Positions 18,272 to 27,167 of a stretch of DNA of 64,000 nucleotides are shown one piece after another. The translations under genes and the position numbers were made by a program. Origin of the DNA: Bacillus zhangzhouensis (GTDB lineage: Bacteria; Bacillota; Bacilli; Bacillales; Bacillaceae). The stretch's first letter is position 1; each line of letters starts with the position of its first letter. The notes under the pieces are model-generated. The model ran no database searches. It was not told the DNA's origin and saw only the letters and a program-made list of their open reading frames with translations. The DNA lies in contig NZ_JOTP01000002.1 in NCBI RefSeq assembly GCF_000715205.1, positions 124,001 to 188,000 of the forward strand. Direction: 5' to 3'.

Positions 18272-19270
18272 TTAAGACTCATTCGTGTTTTCTTTTTGAA
18301 CTTCTTGATGAATGATGGCTGAAACGTCTTTTTCAACGATATCACGCGCCTGACGAATTGCATGGAAAATGGCGTTTTCATCAGAGGAGCCGTGCGCTTT
18401 AATAACAGGAGCCTTTAAACCAAATAAAGCGGCACCACCATATTCGGAGTAATCCATTTTAGATTTCATCTGCATCAATTTCGGCTTCATCATGCCTGCT
18501 GCTATTTTCGCTGTAAAGCTGGATGTTAATGTTTCTTTCAGCATTTTAAATACGGAAAGGGCTGTTCCTTCAATCGTTTTAAGCGCAATATTTCCTGTGA
18601 ATCCATCTGTGACAACGACATCGGCTACACCTTCTAATAAATCACGAGCCTCCACATTTCCTACGAAATTCAAGTCTGATGCTTTAAGTAATTCGAAGGT
18701 TTTTTTTGTTAAATCGTTGCCTTTTTTATCTTCTGTTCCTACATTTAAAAGTCCAACGCGCGGATTGCTTTTTGGGAAGACTCGCTCTGCGTAAATAGAT
18801 CCCATCATGGCATATTGCACAAGATGTTCTGGTTTGGCATCGACGTTTGCACCGACGTCTAGTAATAAAAATCCGCTGCCATCCAGTGTTGGCAAAGTTG
18901 GAGCAAGTGCTGGTCTATCAATGCCATCAATTCTGCCTACGATAAACAGTCCTGCTGTCATGAGTGCTCCAGTATTTCCTGCTGAGATGCAGGCATCTGC
19001 TCTTCCTTCGGATACTTCCTGCGCCATTTTCACCATAGATGAATCCTTTTTACGTCTGACTGCACGTACTGGCTCATCTGTCGGTTCAATGACTTCTTTT
19101 GCATCTAAAATCGTGATGCGCTCGTTATTTGTTATGTATGGTTTGATTTTGCTTTCATCGCCGACAAGTGTAATGTCGATATCTGAAAATGCTGCTAAGC
19201 TTTTTTGCACACCGTCAATAATGGCTTTAGGGGCATGATCTCCCCCCATTGCATCGACTGCAATTCTCAT
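18272..19270 (-). CDS. plsX: Phosphate acyltransferase PlsX
   Basis: Converts acyl-ACP to acyl-phosphate, the donor for PlsY in phosphatidic acid synthesis, at the membrane surface. Family marks are [17 protein letters not shown] at the N-terminus, [29 protein letters not shown] and [14 protein letters not shown]. With the ATG at 19270 the protein has 332 residues and an AAAGGTGG site 8 nt upstream; an upstream GTG at 19282 falls inside that site and is rejected. It sits right behind its regulator fapR. Confidence 0.97.
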   Translation of the reverse strand: MRIAVDAMGGDHAPKAIIDGVQKSLAAFSDIDITLVGDESKIKPYITNNERITILDAKEVIEPTDEPVRAVRRKKDSSMVKMAQEVSEGRADACISAGNTGALMTAGLFIVGRIDGIDRPALAPTLPTLDGSGFLLLDVGANVDAKPEHLVQYAMMGSIYAERVFPKSNPRVGLLNVGTEDKKGNDLTKKTFELLKASDLNFVGNVEARDLLEGVADVVVTDGFTGNIALKTIEGTALSVFKMLKETLTSSFTAKIAAGMMKPKLMQMKSKMDYSEYGGAALFGLKAPVIKAHGSSDENAIFHAIRQARDIVEKDVSAIIHQEVQKENTNES

Positions 19271-19285
19271 GTTATGTGCCACCTT

Positions 19286-19852
19286 TTACTTTTGTTTTGA
19301 GCGATACATGACGAAGTCACCTGAGAAGACAACTTCCTCACCTACATAGCTGTTTACTTCAACTACGGTTCTACCTTTTTCTTTATCATGCGAGGCTACT
19401 TTGGCTTTCGAGACAACTCTTTCACCTTGTTTGACCTGCCTTGTAAACCTGATATTCGCTTTTGCTGTCAACGCCAGTTCATCGTCGATGACGGCGACTG
19501 CCAGCGAATTTGCCTGGGCGAAGAGATGATGTCCCCTGGCAATTTGGTTACGGCTAAATACATGCTCTTTTCTCACTTCAAAAATGGAAATGGCTTGATC
19601 ATCAAGCTCTACATCAATCATTTCTCCAATCACTTCATCCAGCGGAAGTGACTTCACTTCATCCTCTAATGTCTTTTCGGCCACATGCTTAATTCTTTCG
19701 CGTAATTCAGGGATTGACAGCTCCAAACGATCAAGACGAACCGTCTGAATGCTTACACCGAATTTGCTTGCCAATTCTTCATCAGTAATGAATGGAGTCG
19801 AGCTGATCGTTTGCTGGAGAAGCTTTTGACGTTCTTTTTTATTTAGTTTCAT
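19286..19852 (-). CDS. fapR: Fatty acid and phospholipid synthesis repressor FapR
   Basis: Transcription repressor released from DNA by malonyl-CoA. An N-terminal DeoR-like helix-turn-helix ([25 protein letters not shown], split here by residues 18-45) is followed by a linker helix and a hot-dog effector domain ([32 protein letters not shown] is the malonyl-CoA pocket region). The protein has 188 residues from the ATG at 19852, identical to the family length; the reading from 19873 would place part of the operator in the coding region. It is the first gene of the operon and is very likely autoregulated through the operator just upstream. Confidence 0.97.
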   Translation of the reverse strand: MKLNKKERQKLLQQTISSTPFITDEELASKFGVSIQTVRLDRLELSIPELRERIKHVAEKTLEDEVKSLPLDEVIGEMIDVELDDQAISIFEVRKEHVFSRNQIARGHHLFAQANSLAVAVIDDELALTAKANIRFTRQVKQGERVVSKAKVASHDKEKGRTVVEVNSYVGEEVVFSGDFVMYRSKQK

Positions 19853-19873
19853 ATGCAGACACCATCCGTACAT

Positions 19874-19890
19874 TTATGACTAGGTACTAA
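19874..19890 (-). promoter_or_regulatory. FapR operator
   Basis: On the minus strand TTAGTACCTAGTCATAA matches the known Bacillus FapR box (TTAGTACCTAGTCTTAA-like), with the half-sites reading as an imperfect inverted repeat. It starts 4 nt downstream of the -10 box, over the transcription start, so bound FapR would block initiation. Confidence 0.88.
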
Positions 19891-19894
19891 TAGT

Positions 19895-19923
19895 AGTATA
19901 TAATCTCATAGATGATAAATCAA
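19895..19923 (-). promoter_or_regulatory. Sigma-A-type promoter of fapR-plsX-fabD-fabG-acpP
   Basis: Minus-strand -35 TTGATT (19918-19923) and -10 TATACT (19895-19900) with a 17-nt spacer, directly followed by the FapR operator. Confidence 0.82.
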
Positions 19924-19964
19924 TCCTTGTTTCAAAAAGACAAGAAAATTCCTCCAGCTCACGA

Positions 19965-22013
19965 TCAGCTTAATTTATCTCCGCCCAGCACACCGCTGTC
20001 TACAAGCGTTTGCCGAAGTTCTTTGTATTCAGGCTCTGTCCAAAAGGCGTCCGATTGCACAAGTTCTGCCGCATCTTTTCTTGCGGTTTCAAGTGCTCTG
20101 TAGTCATGGACCATGTCTGCTACCTTAAATTCAGGCATCCCGCTTTGTTTTTTACCAAAGAAATCGCCAGGCCCTCTTAGTTCTAAGTCCTTTTCAGACA
20201 GCTCAAAGCCATCGGTCGTTTCGGACATAATCCGCATTCGTTCTTTACCTGTCTCTGATTTCGGATCAGCCATTAAAATACAAAATGATTGATGCTCTCC
20301 GCGTCCGACCCGGCCTCTTAACTGATGAAGCTGAGACAGTCCGAATCTGTCTGCATCATATATGACCATGATGGTAGCATTCGGCACGTTAACCCCTACT
20401 TCAACGACTGTGGTCGAAACGAGAATCTGGACTTCATTTGTGGTAAAGGCTCTCATCACCTGATCTTTTTCATCACTTGCAAGCTTCCCGTGCATTAAGC
20501 CGATCGACCACTTGCCGCGATACGCCTCCGTCAGCATGCTATGGACATCAATCGCATTTTGAACATCCAGTTTGTCTGATTCTTCAATGAGCGGACAAAT
20601 AATATACGCCTGCCTGCCTTTTCTCAGCTCTTTATCCACAAAAGCAAGAATTCTCTCGAGCATGTCATGCTTGACCCAATACGTTTCGATTTGCTTTCGG
20701 CCAGCTGGTAGTTCATCAATGACGGATACGTCCATTTCTCCAAATACAGTAATTGCAAGTGTTCTTGGAATAGGTGTTGCGGTCATAAACAAGACATCCG
20801 GGTCCTGCCCTTTACTTCTCAGTTTCTTCCGTTGTTCCACACCAAACCGGTGCTGTTCATCTGTGATGACGAGACCGAGCTGCTGAAATTCGACTTCGTC
20901 TTGGATGAGAGCGTGCGTACCGACTAATATATCAATCTCGCCCTCTTTCAAACGTTCCAGCAATTCTCTGCGACGTTTTCCTTTCACAGAGCTCGTCAGC
21001 AAGGCGATATTCAGGCCCCATTTTTCAAAGAGCTGGTACAGTGAATCTGCATGCTGTTCTGCCAAAATTTCAGTTGGCACCATCAGCGCACCTTGAAAGC
21101 CGGATAAATGAGCGGCATAAAGTGCAATGGCTGCAACAGCTGTTTTCCCTGATCCAACATCTCCTTGGAGCAGCCGGTTCATTCGATACGGGGACGCCAT
21201 ATCAGACATAATTTCATCAAGCACTCTTGATTGTGCCTTAGTCAGCGGAAATGGCAGGCTGTGAACAAACTCAAAGACAGCCTCTTTTGAAAACGGATGC
21301 TGGATACCTGATGTTTTTTCTCGTTCTTTCTTTCTGATCGCCTGCATCTTCAGCTGAAAAATCAAAAATTCCTCGTACACAAAGCGGCGTCTTGCTTGCT
21401 TGAGCGAGTCTCTTGTTTCAGGGAGATGAATGGTTTTTAAAGCATCTTGATAGGACATGAGTTTATAGGCAAGGACAAGCTGCTTTGGCAGTGGATCTTC
21501 GGCTTTGTCTACATAAAGCGACAAAGCTTGTTTCACAAAGCGCCTCATCATCTTCACCGTTACATTTTCTTTGACCGAATAAACAGGTTCTATACTGCCA
21601 TCTTGCTCGTGTGTCCCTTTTTTAAATTCCTGCACCATAATGGATTGACGGTTTTTATCCCACTTTCCTGTGACAGATACTGTATCACCTAAAACAAGAC
21701 TTCGTTTTAAATATGGGCGATTGAAGCAAATAGCCGTAATGAGAAAACGCCCGACAAGCAGCCTGAATGTCAGCCTGCTTCGTTTCTTTCCATAATAGGT
21801 GAGAACGGGCTCACTGTGCACTTTGCCTTCAACCGTGATACGTTCGTCATGATTCACTTCTTCTAAGTTGCGAAGCTCATAGTCATCATATCGATAAGGA
21901 AAGTAGCCGAGCAAATCGGCTACTGTATAGATTCCAAGTTCATTTAATGTTTTTTCTGTTTCTTCTCCAATCCCTTTTAGGACAGAGATATTATCTTGCA
22001 GTTTCTGTATCAC
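19965..22013 (-). CDS. recG: ATP-dependent DNA helicase RecG
   Basis: Remodels stalled replication forks and Holliday junctions. A wedge/OB-fold domain (about 50-180) precedes the helicase core with Walker A LLQGDVGSGKTAVAA, the box VITDEQHRFGVEQR, FMTATPIPRTLA, and the C-terminal motifs VSTTVVEVGVNVPN and LHQLRGRVGRG. The length of 682 residues matches B. subtilis. The start is a GTG at 22013 lying inside the last codons of sdaAA (23-nt overlap), with GGAGGTG 12 nt upstream. Confidence 0.97.
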   Translation of the reverse strand: MIQKLQDNISVLKGIGEETEKTLNELGIYTVADLLGYFPYRYDDYELRNLEEVNHDERITVEGKVHSEPVLTYYGKKRSRLTFRLLVGRFLITAICFNRPYLKRSLVLGDTVSVTGKWDKNRQSIMVQEFKKGTHEQDGSIEPVYSVKENVTVKMMRRFVKQALSLYVDKAEDPLPKQLVLAYKLMSYQDALKTIHLPETRDSLKQARRRFVYEEFLIFQLKMQAIRKKEREKTSGIQHPFSKEAVFEFVHSLPFPLTKAQSRVLDEIMSDMASPYRMNRLLQGDVGSGKTAVAAIALYAAHLSGFQGALMVPTEILAEQHADSLYQLFEKWGLNIALLTSSVKGKRRRELLERLKEGEIDILVGTHALIQDEVEFQQLGLVITDEQHRFGVEQRKKLRSKGQDPDVLFMTATPIPRTLAITVFGEMDVSVIDELPAGRKQIETYWVKHDMLERILAFVDKELRKGRQAYIICPLIEESDKLDVQNAIDVHSMLTEAYRGKWSIGLMHGKLASDEKDQVMRAFTTNEVQILVSTTVVEVGVNVPNATIMVIYDADRFGLSQLHQLRGRVGRGEHQSFCILMADPKSETGKERMRIMSETTDGFELSEKDLELRGPGDFFGKKQSGMPEFKVADMVHDYRALETARKDAAELVQSDAFWTEPEYKELRQTLVDSGVLGGDKLS

Positions 22014-22899
22014 GAGATGAGGTCACACCTCCGAAAATCTTCTTTTCAAGCTCTCTTGCTGTCGGTGTTGCAGCGAGCCCGCCTTGTGCGGTCTCACGAA
22101 GGGCTGTTGGCATCGTTTGACCAATTTTATACATGGCATCAATGACTTCATCACACGGTATACGGCTCGTAATACCGGCAAGTGCCATATCTGCTGCAAT
22201 CATTGCATTTGATGCACCCATTGCGTTTCGTTTCACACATGGTACCTCGACAAGTCCTGCTACTGGATCACAAACAAGTCCAAGCATATTTTTCAGTGTA
22301 ATGGCCATCGCTTCAGCAGATTGCTGCGGCGAGCCGCCTGCCATTTCTACAATGGCTGCCGCTGCCATGCCTGATGCTGAGCCTACCTCTGCCTGACAGC
22401 CGCCTGCTGCACCAGAGATACTGGCATTATTGGCCACAACAAAACCAAATGCGCCAGAAGTGAATAGGAATCTGACCATTTGTTCCTTTGTTGGCTGTAA
22501 TGTTTCTTTTACTGCAAATAACGTCCCAGGTACAACACCTGCTGATCCTGCCGTAGGCGTAGCACAGATGGTCCCCATTGCTGCATTGACTTCATTCGTT
22601 GCAACTGCCTTACTGACAGCATCTAAGATCGTATGACCAGACAACGTTTTGCCTGATGCGATATACGCTTGAAGTTTGACTGCATCTCCGCCTGTTAAAC
22701 CTGATAATGATTTCACACCTTTTAGTCCGTTTTCAACGGCCTGTTCCATCACTTCTAGGTTGCGGTACATCTGCGAGAAAATTTCTTCTCGTGACTTCCC
22801 TGTCACTTCCATTTCTTGCAAAATCATCATTTCTGAAATGGAGGTATTCCGTTCTTCTGTTAGCTGCACGAGTTCTTTGACGTTTTTAAACATCATCAT
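21991..22899 (-). CDS. sdaAA: L-serine dehydratase, alpha chain
   Basis: Catalytic alpha chain of the iron-sulfur L-serine dehydratase that deaminates serine to pyruvate. The cluster and substrate motifs are ICATPTAGSAGVVPG, GAAGGCQAEVGSASGMAAAA and LVCDPVAGLVEVPCVKRN, which contain the conserved cysteines. The start is ambiguous among three tandem ATG codons (22899, 22896, 22893) behind AGGAGG; the first two have the best spacing. It lies 17 nt after sdaAB and overlaps recG. Confidence 0.96.
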   Translation of the reverse strand: MMMFKNVKELVQLTEERNTSISEMMILQEMEVTGKSREEIFSQMYRNLEVMEQAVENGLKGVKSLSGLTGGDAVKLQAYIASGKTLSGHTILDAVSKAVATNEVNAAMGTICATPTAGSAGVVPGTLFAVKETLQPTKEQMVRFLFTSGAFGFVVANNASISGAAGGCQAEVGSASGMAAAAIVEMAGGSPQQSAEAMAITLKNMLGLVCDPVAGLVEVPCVKRNAMGASNAMIAADMALAGITSRIPCDEVIDAMYKIGQTMPTALRETAQGGLAATPTARELEKKIFGGVTSSRDTETAR

Positions 22900-22916
22900 A
22901 CATTACCTCCTAGTTG

Positions 22917-23579
22917 TTAATCTGCAATTTGTGTGACTTGAATAATGTTAGGCAGCGTTTCTAGCTCTGATAGGACAGCTGGGTCAATATTTTGATCCAC
23001 TTCAATTGTCATCAGTGCCTCTTGCCCGACATCTTTACGCGCCACTTCCATATGACCGATGTTGATGGCGAATTTCGCTAATACATTGGCAACTGCCGCA
23101 ATTGTACCGTAGCGATCGTTATGAACCACAAGAATGGCAGGGTGATTTCCTGAAAGCCTGAGCTCAAAGCCATTTAATTCTGTGATTTCAATTTTACCTC
23201 CGCCGATGGAAATGCCGATTAATTCAAGCTTTCCATTCGCATCTGAAATCTCTACTTTTGCTGTATTCGGATGCGCTGGTACTGCATCTTCTTCTTTAAA
23301 TTCGATGTCAATCGCTTTGCTTTTTGCAATATCAATCGCTGTTTTGATTCGTTCGTCAAATGTATCAAAGTCAAGAACACCGCCTATAATCGCTACATCT
23401 GTACCGTGCCCTTTATACGTATCTTTAAAAGAACCATAAAATGAAACGACAATTCGTTTCGGTTCTCTCCCGAATAAGCTGCGAGCCACTCTTCCTATAC
23501 GAGCCGCACCCGCTGTGTGCGAACTTGATGGACCAATCATGACGGGTCCAATAATATCAAACACACTTCTAAATTTCAT
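22917..23579 (-). CDS. sdaAB: L-serine dehydratase, beta chain
   Basis: Beta chain of the two-subunit L-serine dehydratase. The N-terminal motif DIIGPVMIGPSSSHTAGAARIG is diagnostic and the C-terminal ACT domain (about residues 148-220, AILVVHNDRYGTIAAVANVLAKF) probably senses serine. The ATG at 23579 gives 220 residues and has GAGGGGAAG 6 nt upstream; the in-frame extension to 23657 is rejected. The 149-nt gap to fakA holds the fakA hairpin and no convincing promoter. Confidence 0.96.
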   Translation of the reverse strand: MKFRSVFDIIGPVMIGPSSSHTAGAARIGRVARSLFGREPKRIVVSFYGSFKDTYKGHGTDVAIIGGVLDFDTFDERIKTAIDIAKSKAIDIEFKEEDAVPAHPNTAKVEISDANGKLELIGISIGGGKIEITELNGFELRLSGNHPAILVVHNDRYGTIAAVANVLAKFAINIGHMEVARKDVGQEALMTIEVDQNIDPAVLSELETLPNIIQVTQIAD

Positions 23580-23701
23580 AGGTCTTCCCCTCTCATAACC
23601 ACTCACATATTGGTTTGTTTCTCCCTTTAGACTAATGGATTCATTCGTTTCCCGCAACTCATTTCACCGAGGAATCCCTAGTAAAAAATTGCAAAAGAAG
23701 A

Positions 23702-23724
23702 AGAAGGGCTTTATTTGCCCTTCT
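23702..23724 (-). terminator. Hairpin after fakA
   Basis: On the minus strand AGAAGGGC and GCCCTTCT pair around a 7-nt loop, followed by TCTTCTTTTGC, 4 nt past the fakA stop. The T tract is interrupted, so termination may be partial and the sdaAB-sdaAA-recG genes may still receive readthrough. Confidence 0.6.
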
Positions 23725-23728
23725 TTCG

Positions 23729-25402
23729 TTATTCAACAGCCAAAATATATGAATAAAGCGGCTGTTTGCCATCGTGGACTTCAACCTCTACATCTTCAAA
23801 TGTTTCTTCAATAAAGGCTTCTAACGCTTCCATCTCACCAGATGATGCGTCTTCCCCTTTAATGATCGTGACAATCTCATCATCTTCTGTCACCATTTTG
23901 GTCAAAAGCTCTTTGGCTGCATCTAATTGATTCTTCGCAGTTAAAGTGATTTTCCCGTTGAATAGACCCATATAATCGCCTTTGGCAATGTCGATTCCAT
24001 CAATTTGAGTATCTCTCACTGCAAAGGTAATTTGGCCGCTTTTCACATGATCAATCGCTTCTAACATCGCTGCTTCATTATCTTTATTTGAAGCTGTTTC
24101 ATTTAGAGAAAGAAGTGCTGACATCCCTTGAGGTACGGTCTTCGTCGGAATGACAACGACCTCACGACTTGAGACAGTTGCCGCCTGTTTAGCTGCCATG
24201 ACAATATTAGAATTATTAGGTAAGATAAAGACGGTTTCGGCATGTGTGCTATCAATTGCTTTGACAATGTCTTCTGTGCTCGGATTCATCGTTTGTCCAC
24301 CTTCAATGACGACGGAAGCCCCAATACTTTTAAACAAGTCTGCAATTCCTTCTCCCATTGCGACACTCACTACTCCGAAGCGCTGTTTTTCAGCAGCGGG
24401 TACTTTTGGTGCAGCAGGCGAGTGATCTTTTTCTTCATTTACGATTGAGCTATGCTGCTCTCTCATGTTTTCAATTTTCATATTGATCAGGCTGCCATAG
24501 CGCTGTGCATATGACAAGACATCTCCTGGCTGCTCTGCATGAATATGAACTTTCGCTAGCGTATCATCGGATACCACAAGAAGTGAATCTCCGAATTCGC
24601 TTAGGTCTTCTCTGAATGCATTCTCTTCAAAGGACTGTTTGTCTTCTTCAAATTTCACCATAAATTCTGTACAGTAGCCAAATTCAATATCTTCTGTGTT
24701 CATATGGCTTTGCGCACTTTTATGATGTTCTGCACTCACTAGTTCTTTGAGCGTTGGCAAAGAGGCCATTTTAGAAGGGAGCTCTTCTCCTCTTAAAGAA
24801 GCAAGGAAACCTTCATATACATAAAGAAGTCCTTTACCTCCACTATCTACAACACCCACTTCTTTTAAAACAGGGAGCAAATCTGGCGTTCGATCAAGTG
24901 ACGCACTTGCCTCCTCAATCGTTAATTCTAACACGCGGTCAATTTGATCTTCTGTCGCTGAAACAGCAACCGCTTTCTTTGCTGCATCTTTTGCAACCGT
25001 TAAGATGGTCCCTTCAATCGGTTTCATCACGGCTTTATAGGCTGTATCAACACCTGCCTGCAAGGCAAGGGCAAATTCTTTGGCGTCAATCGTCTCTTTT
25101 TGTTCTATATTTTTACTGAAACCTCTAAAGAGCTGTGACAGGATCACGCCTGAGTTTCCTCTTGCGCCCATCAATAGCCCTTTTGACAGAGCCACCCCGA
25201 CCTTACCAATATGATCGGTCGTTGTTTCTTCAACTGCTTTTGCTCCTGAAGTCATTGACAAATTCATATTTGTTCCCGTGTCTCCGTCTGGCACCGGAAA
25301 AACATTTAACGCATCAACAATTTGTGCGTTTTGAGATAGATGGTGAGCACCTGCAAGAATCATTTTTGCAAATGAGCGGCCATCAAGATTTCTAATAGAC
25401 AA
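23729..25402 (-). CDS. fakA: Fatty acid kinase catalytic subunit FakA (YloV)
   Basis: ATP-binding subunit that phosphorylates fatty acids held by a FakB (DegV family) protein, feeding exogenous fatty acids into phospholipids. The N-terminal DhaL-like domain has VFPVPDGDTGTNMNLSM (about residues 30-46, the Mg-nucleotide aspartates) and GARGNSGVILSQLFRG; a middle domain and a C-terminal DegV-like domain follow. The length of 557 residues is near the 553 of B. subtilis YloV. No FakB is in this window. It is 15 nt behind yloU. Confidence 0.9.
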   Translation of the reverse strand: MSIRNLDGRSFAKMILAGAHHLSQNAQIVDALNVFPVPDGDTGTNMNLSMTSGAKAVEETTTDHIGKVGVALSKGLLMGARGNSGVILSQLFRGFSKNIEQKETIDAKEFALALQAGVDTAYKAVMKPIEGTILTVAKDAAKKAVAVSATEDQIDRVLELTIEEASASLDRTPDLLPVLKEVGVVDSGGKGLLYVYEGFLASLRGEELPSKMASLPTLKELVSAEHHKSAQSHMNTEDIEFGYCTEFMVKFEEDKQSFEENAFREDLSEFGDSLLVVSDDTLAKVHIHAEQPGDVLSYAQRYGSLINMKIENMREQHSSIVNEEKDHSPAAPKVPAAEKQRFGVVSVAMGEGIADLFKSIGASVVIEGGQTMNPSTEDIVKAIDSTHAETVFILPNNSNIVMAAKQAATVSSREVVVIPTKTVPQGMSALLSLNETASNKDNEAAMLEAIDHVKSGQITFAVRDTQIDGIDIAKGDYMGLFNGKITLTAKNQLDAAKELLTKMVTEDDEIVTIIKGEDASSGEMEALEAFIEETFEDVEVEVHDGKQPLYSYILAVE

Positions 25403-25417
25403 TATATTTCCTCCTTA

Positions 25418-25780
25418 CTACGGGTTCGTAACTTTTACTCCTTGTACATAAATGTTGACCGAGTCAACAGAAAGTCCAATCGTGTGAGAAATCGTATATT
25501 TGACTTTCGTTTGAACATTATGTGCGACTTCTGATATTTTTGTACCGTAGCTAACGATGATGTACATATCAATATGAATGCTGTCTTCTGTTTGACGCAC
25601 AAGAACACCCCGGCTGAAGTTCTCTTTGCGGAGAATATCCGTCAAGCCGTCCTTCATTTGATTTTTGGACGCCATGCCAACAATACCATAGCAATCAATT
25701 GCAGCGCCTCCTGCTACCATTGCAATGACTTCATTTGATATATCAATTTGTCCGTATTTCGTTCTAAGTTCAATGGACAC
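25418..25780 (-). CDS. yloU: Asp23/YloU family envelope-stress protein
   Basis: A 120-residue Asp23 family protein with the typical AMVAGGAAIDCYGIVGMASK and DMYIIVSYGTKISEVAHNVQ. Related Asp23 proteins sit at the membrane of Firmicutes and affect cell wall homeostasis. The start is a GTG at 25780, 7 nt after AAGGGGG; an overlapping ATG there is out of frame. It is the first gene of yloU-fakA, which are paired in most Bacilli, suggesting a link between the membrane surface and fatty acid use (inference). Confidence 0.9.
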   Translation of the reverse strand: MSIELRTKYGQIDISNEVIAMVAGGAAIDCYGIVGMASKNQMKDGLTDILRKENFSRGVLVRQTEDSIHIDMYIIVSYGTKISEVAHNVQTKVKYTISHTIGLSVDSVNIYVQGVKVTNP

Positions 25781-25878
25781 ATTGGTTCCCCCTTTTTTGA
25801 GAAATTGCCCTGAGTTATCACTATTTTACTATAAGACCCTTCTTTTTAAAAGAAATCATTCAATCCGACCCAATCCTA

Positions 25879-25907
25879 CTTATACTATAGCCTTGATTTT
25901 TTATCAA
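25879..25907 (-). promoter_or_regulatory. Sigma-A-type promoter of yloU-fakA
   Basis: Minus-strand -35 TTGATA (25902-25907) and -10 TATAAG (25879-25884), each 5 of 6, with a 17-nt spacer. A palindromic stretch at 25891-25916 (CCTTGAT...ATCAAG...TCAAGG) overlaps the -35 region in the divergent gap and could bind a regulator, but no known box is recognised. Confidence 0.65.
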
Positions 25908-25947
25908 GATGTCAAGGTATTTTTCTTGAAAGAGGCGTAAACAATCC

Positions 25948-25976
25948 TTGCAAACCCCTTGAAGCTGTGGTAAATT
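25948..25976 (+). promoter_or_regulatory. Sigma-A-type promoter of rpmB
   Basis: Plus-strand -35 TTGCAA (25948-25953) and -10 TAAATT (25971-25976) with a 17-nt spacer, leaving a leader of about 70 nt before rpmB. Confidence 0.65.
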
Positions 25977-26052
25977 ATTAAAGTATCTTGAGGCATCTCT
26001 AAGAACGTATATGAAGAATATGATGATGTTTTCGCAGTTAGGAGGGAAACAA

Positions 26053-26241
26053 ATGGCACGTAAATGCGTTATTACAGGCAGAAAAACAAAAGCTGGGAAC
26101 AACCGTTCTCACGCAATGAACTCTACAAAACGTACTTGGGGCGCGAACCTTCAAAAAGTTCGTATTCTAGTGGACGGTAAGCCTAAAAGAGTATATGTAT
26201 CAGCTCGAGCTTTGAAATCTGGTAAAGTTGAGCGTGTATAA
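26053..26241 (+). CDS. rpmB: 50S ribosomal protein L28
   Basis: A 62-residue basic ribosomal protein, [20 protein letters not shown] then [15 protein letters not shown]. The ATG at 26053 follows TTAGGAGGG with 7 nt; the in-frame extension from 26011 crosses the ribosome binding site. The motif CxxC is reduced to a single Cys at position 5, so this is the zinc-independent form. One of only two plus-strand genes in the window. Confidence 0.98.
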   Translation: MARKCVITGRKTKAGNNRSHAMNSTKRTWGANLQKVRILVDGKPKRVYVSARALKSGKVERV

Positions 26242-26250
26242 GCAAGAGTA

Positions 26251-26285
26251 AACGCCTGCTACAGTTAATTGTAGCAGGCGTTTTT
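26251..26285. terminator. Bidirectional terminator between rpmB and spoVM
   Basis: AACGCCTGCTACA and TGTAGCAGGCGTT form a perfect 13-bp stem with a 6-nt loop. On the plus strand it is followed by TTTTT, a good end for rpmB. On the minus strand it lies 26-60 nt past spoVM and can end the thiN-spoVM transcript as well. Confidence 0.92.
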
Positions 26286-26310
26286 ATGTGGAAATAAAGG
26301 AGATTACTCA

Positions 26311-26391
26311 TTAATCTTTCTTAAATGAACCAAGCATCGCACGGACAATGCCCCCAAGAAATCTAGGCAGTTTGATTGTATAAAATTTCAT
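26311..26391 (-). CDS. spoVM: Stage V sporulation protein M, 26-residue amphipathic peptide
   Basis: The minus-strand reading from the ATG at 26391 encodes 26 residues starting MKFYTIKLPRFLGG and ending SFKKD. This matches SpoVM, the mother-cell peptide that recognises the convex forespore membrane and anchors the SpoIVA coat basement layer. Pro at position 9, essential for its function in B. subtilis, is present. A strong AGGAGGGGG site lies 7 nt upstream. It sits between thiN and rpmB as in B. subtilis. Expression from a mother-cell promoter is expected, but no clear sigma-E box was identified by eye. Confidence 0.97.
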   Translation of the reverse strand: MKFYTIKLPRFLGGIVRAMLGSFKKD

Positions 26392-26462
26392 TTTGTCCCC
26401 CTCCTAAAAGTACCGCTTGCAGCACAATTGAGCTTAATCAGCCATCCACATTGATAGGTTGG

Positions 26463-27107
26463 TCAATCTTTGCTTCTTACCATTATTAATATGCCTTCAT
26501 GAAAAGAAAAAGTACCATTTGAGTGGATGAGTTCGTTACTAATACATAGTGTGGAACCAGGCTCAATATGACAATTTTTCAGTGGATATTTGAAACCTTT
26601 TAATGTCAGCTTTTCAATCGGTGTACCAAAGGGGAGAAACGACACGTATTTTTTGTCCAAGTCTTGTTTTATTTCGTATGTACCAGGTCCAAACATTTGA
26701 ATGATATTTTGCTTGTCCACGAGTATGATGTTCTGCTTGTGCTGAATGCCTTTGTATAGGAGATGGATATTTCCTAGAAAATGATCGGCTCTTCCGCCTG
26801 TTATGCCGTATATTTGAATCTGTTCTGGGTGCTGACGCAAGGCCCAGTTAAGCGCGAGCTCTAAATCGGTTTCATCTTTTTCTGCCTGAAATACATTCAG
26901 AGCAGGCAATTTCTTTTTTAGCTCGCGAAGCTCTTCTTCTGTCACACTATCAAAATCACCAAATGCTTTGGCAGGAATAATGCCATGGTCTAGTAAAAAT
27001 AGGGTTCCTCGGTCTACGCCAACCCAGAGAATGTCATCCTTAGATGCTTCACGTTCAAGGGGCGGGATATATTCAACAGGACCGCCGGCTATGATATGTA
27101 TGTGCAT
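26463..27107 (-). CDS. thiN: Thiamine pyrophosphokinase
   Basis: Makes thiamine pyrophosphate from thiamine and ATP. The 214-residue protein starts MHIHIIAGGPVEYIPPL and has the catalytic VGVDRGTLFLLDHGIIP, FGDFDSV and EKDETDLELAL motifs plus the C-terminal beta domain. The ATG at 27107, 8 nt after AGAGGAG, gives the family length; the reading from 27140 is rejected. It follows rpe in the conserved rsgA-rpe-thiN order. Confidence 0.96.
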   Translation of the reverse strand: MHIHIIAGGPVEYIPPLEREASKDDILWVGVDRGTLFLLDHGIIPAKAFGDFDSVTEEELRELKKKLPALNVFQAEKDETDLELALNWALRQHPEQIQIYGITGGRADHFLGNIHLLYKGIQHKQNIILVDKQNIIQMFGPGTYEIKQDLDKKYVSFLPFGTPIEKLTLKGFKYPLKNCHIEPGSTLCISNELIHSNGTFSFHEGILIMVRSKD

Positions 27108-27167
27108 GATATGCGCTCCTCTCCATTTAAAAAGAACCAAAGATCACAATGCCTTTGGTTCCTTTCT

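Noticed and set aside
18807-19238. Plus-strand reading frame of 143 codons opposite plsX
   Set aside because: Antisense shadow of a conserved gene; no start signals.
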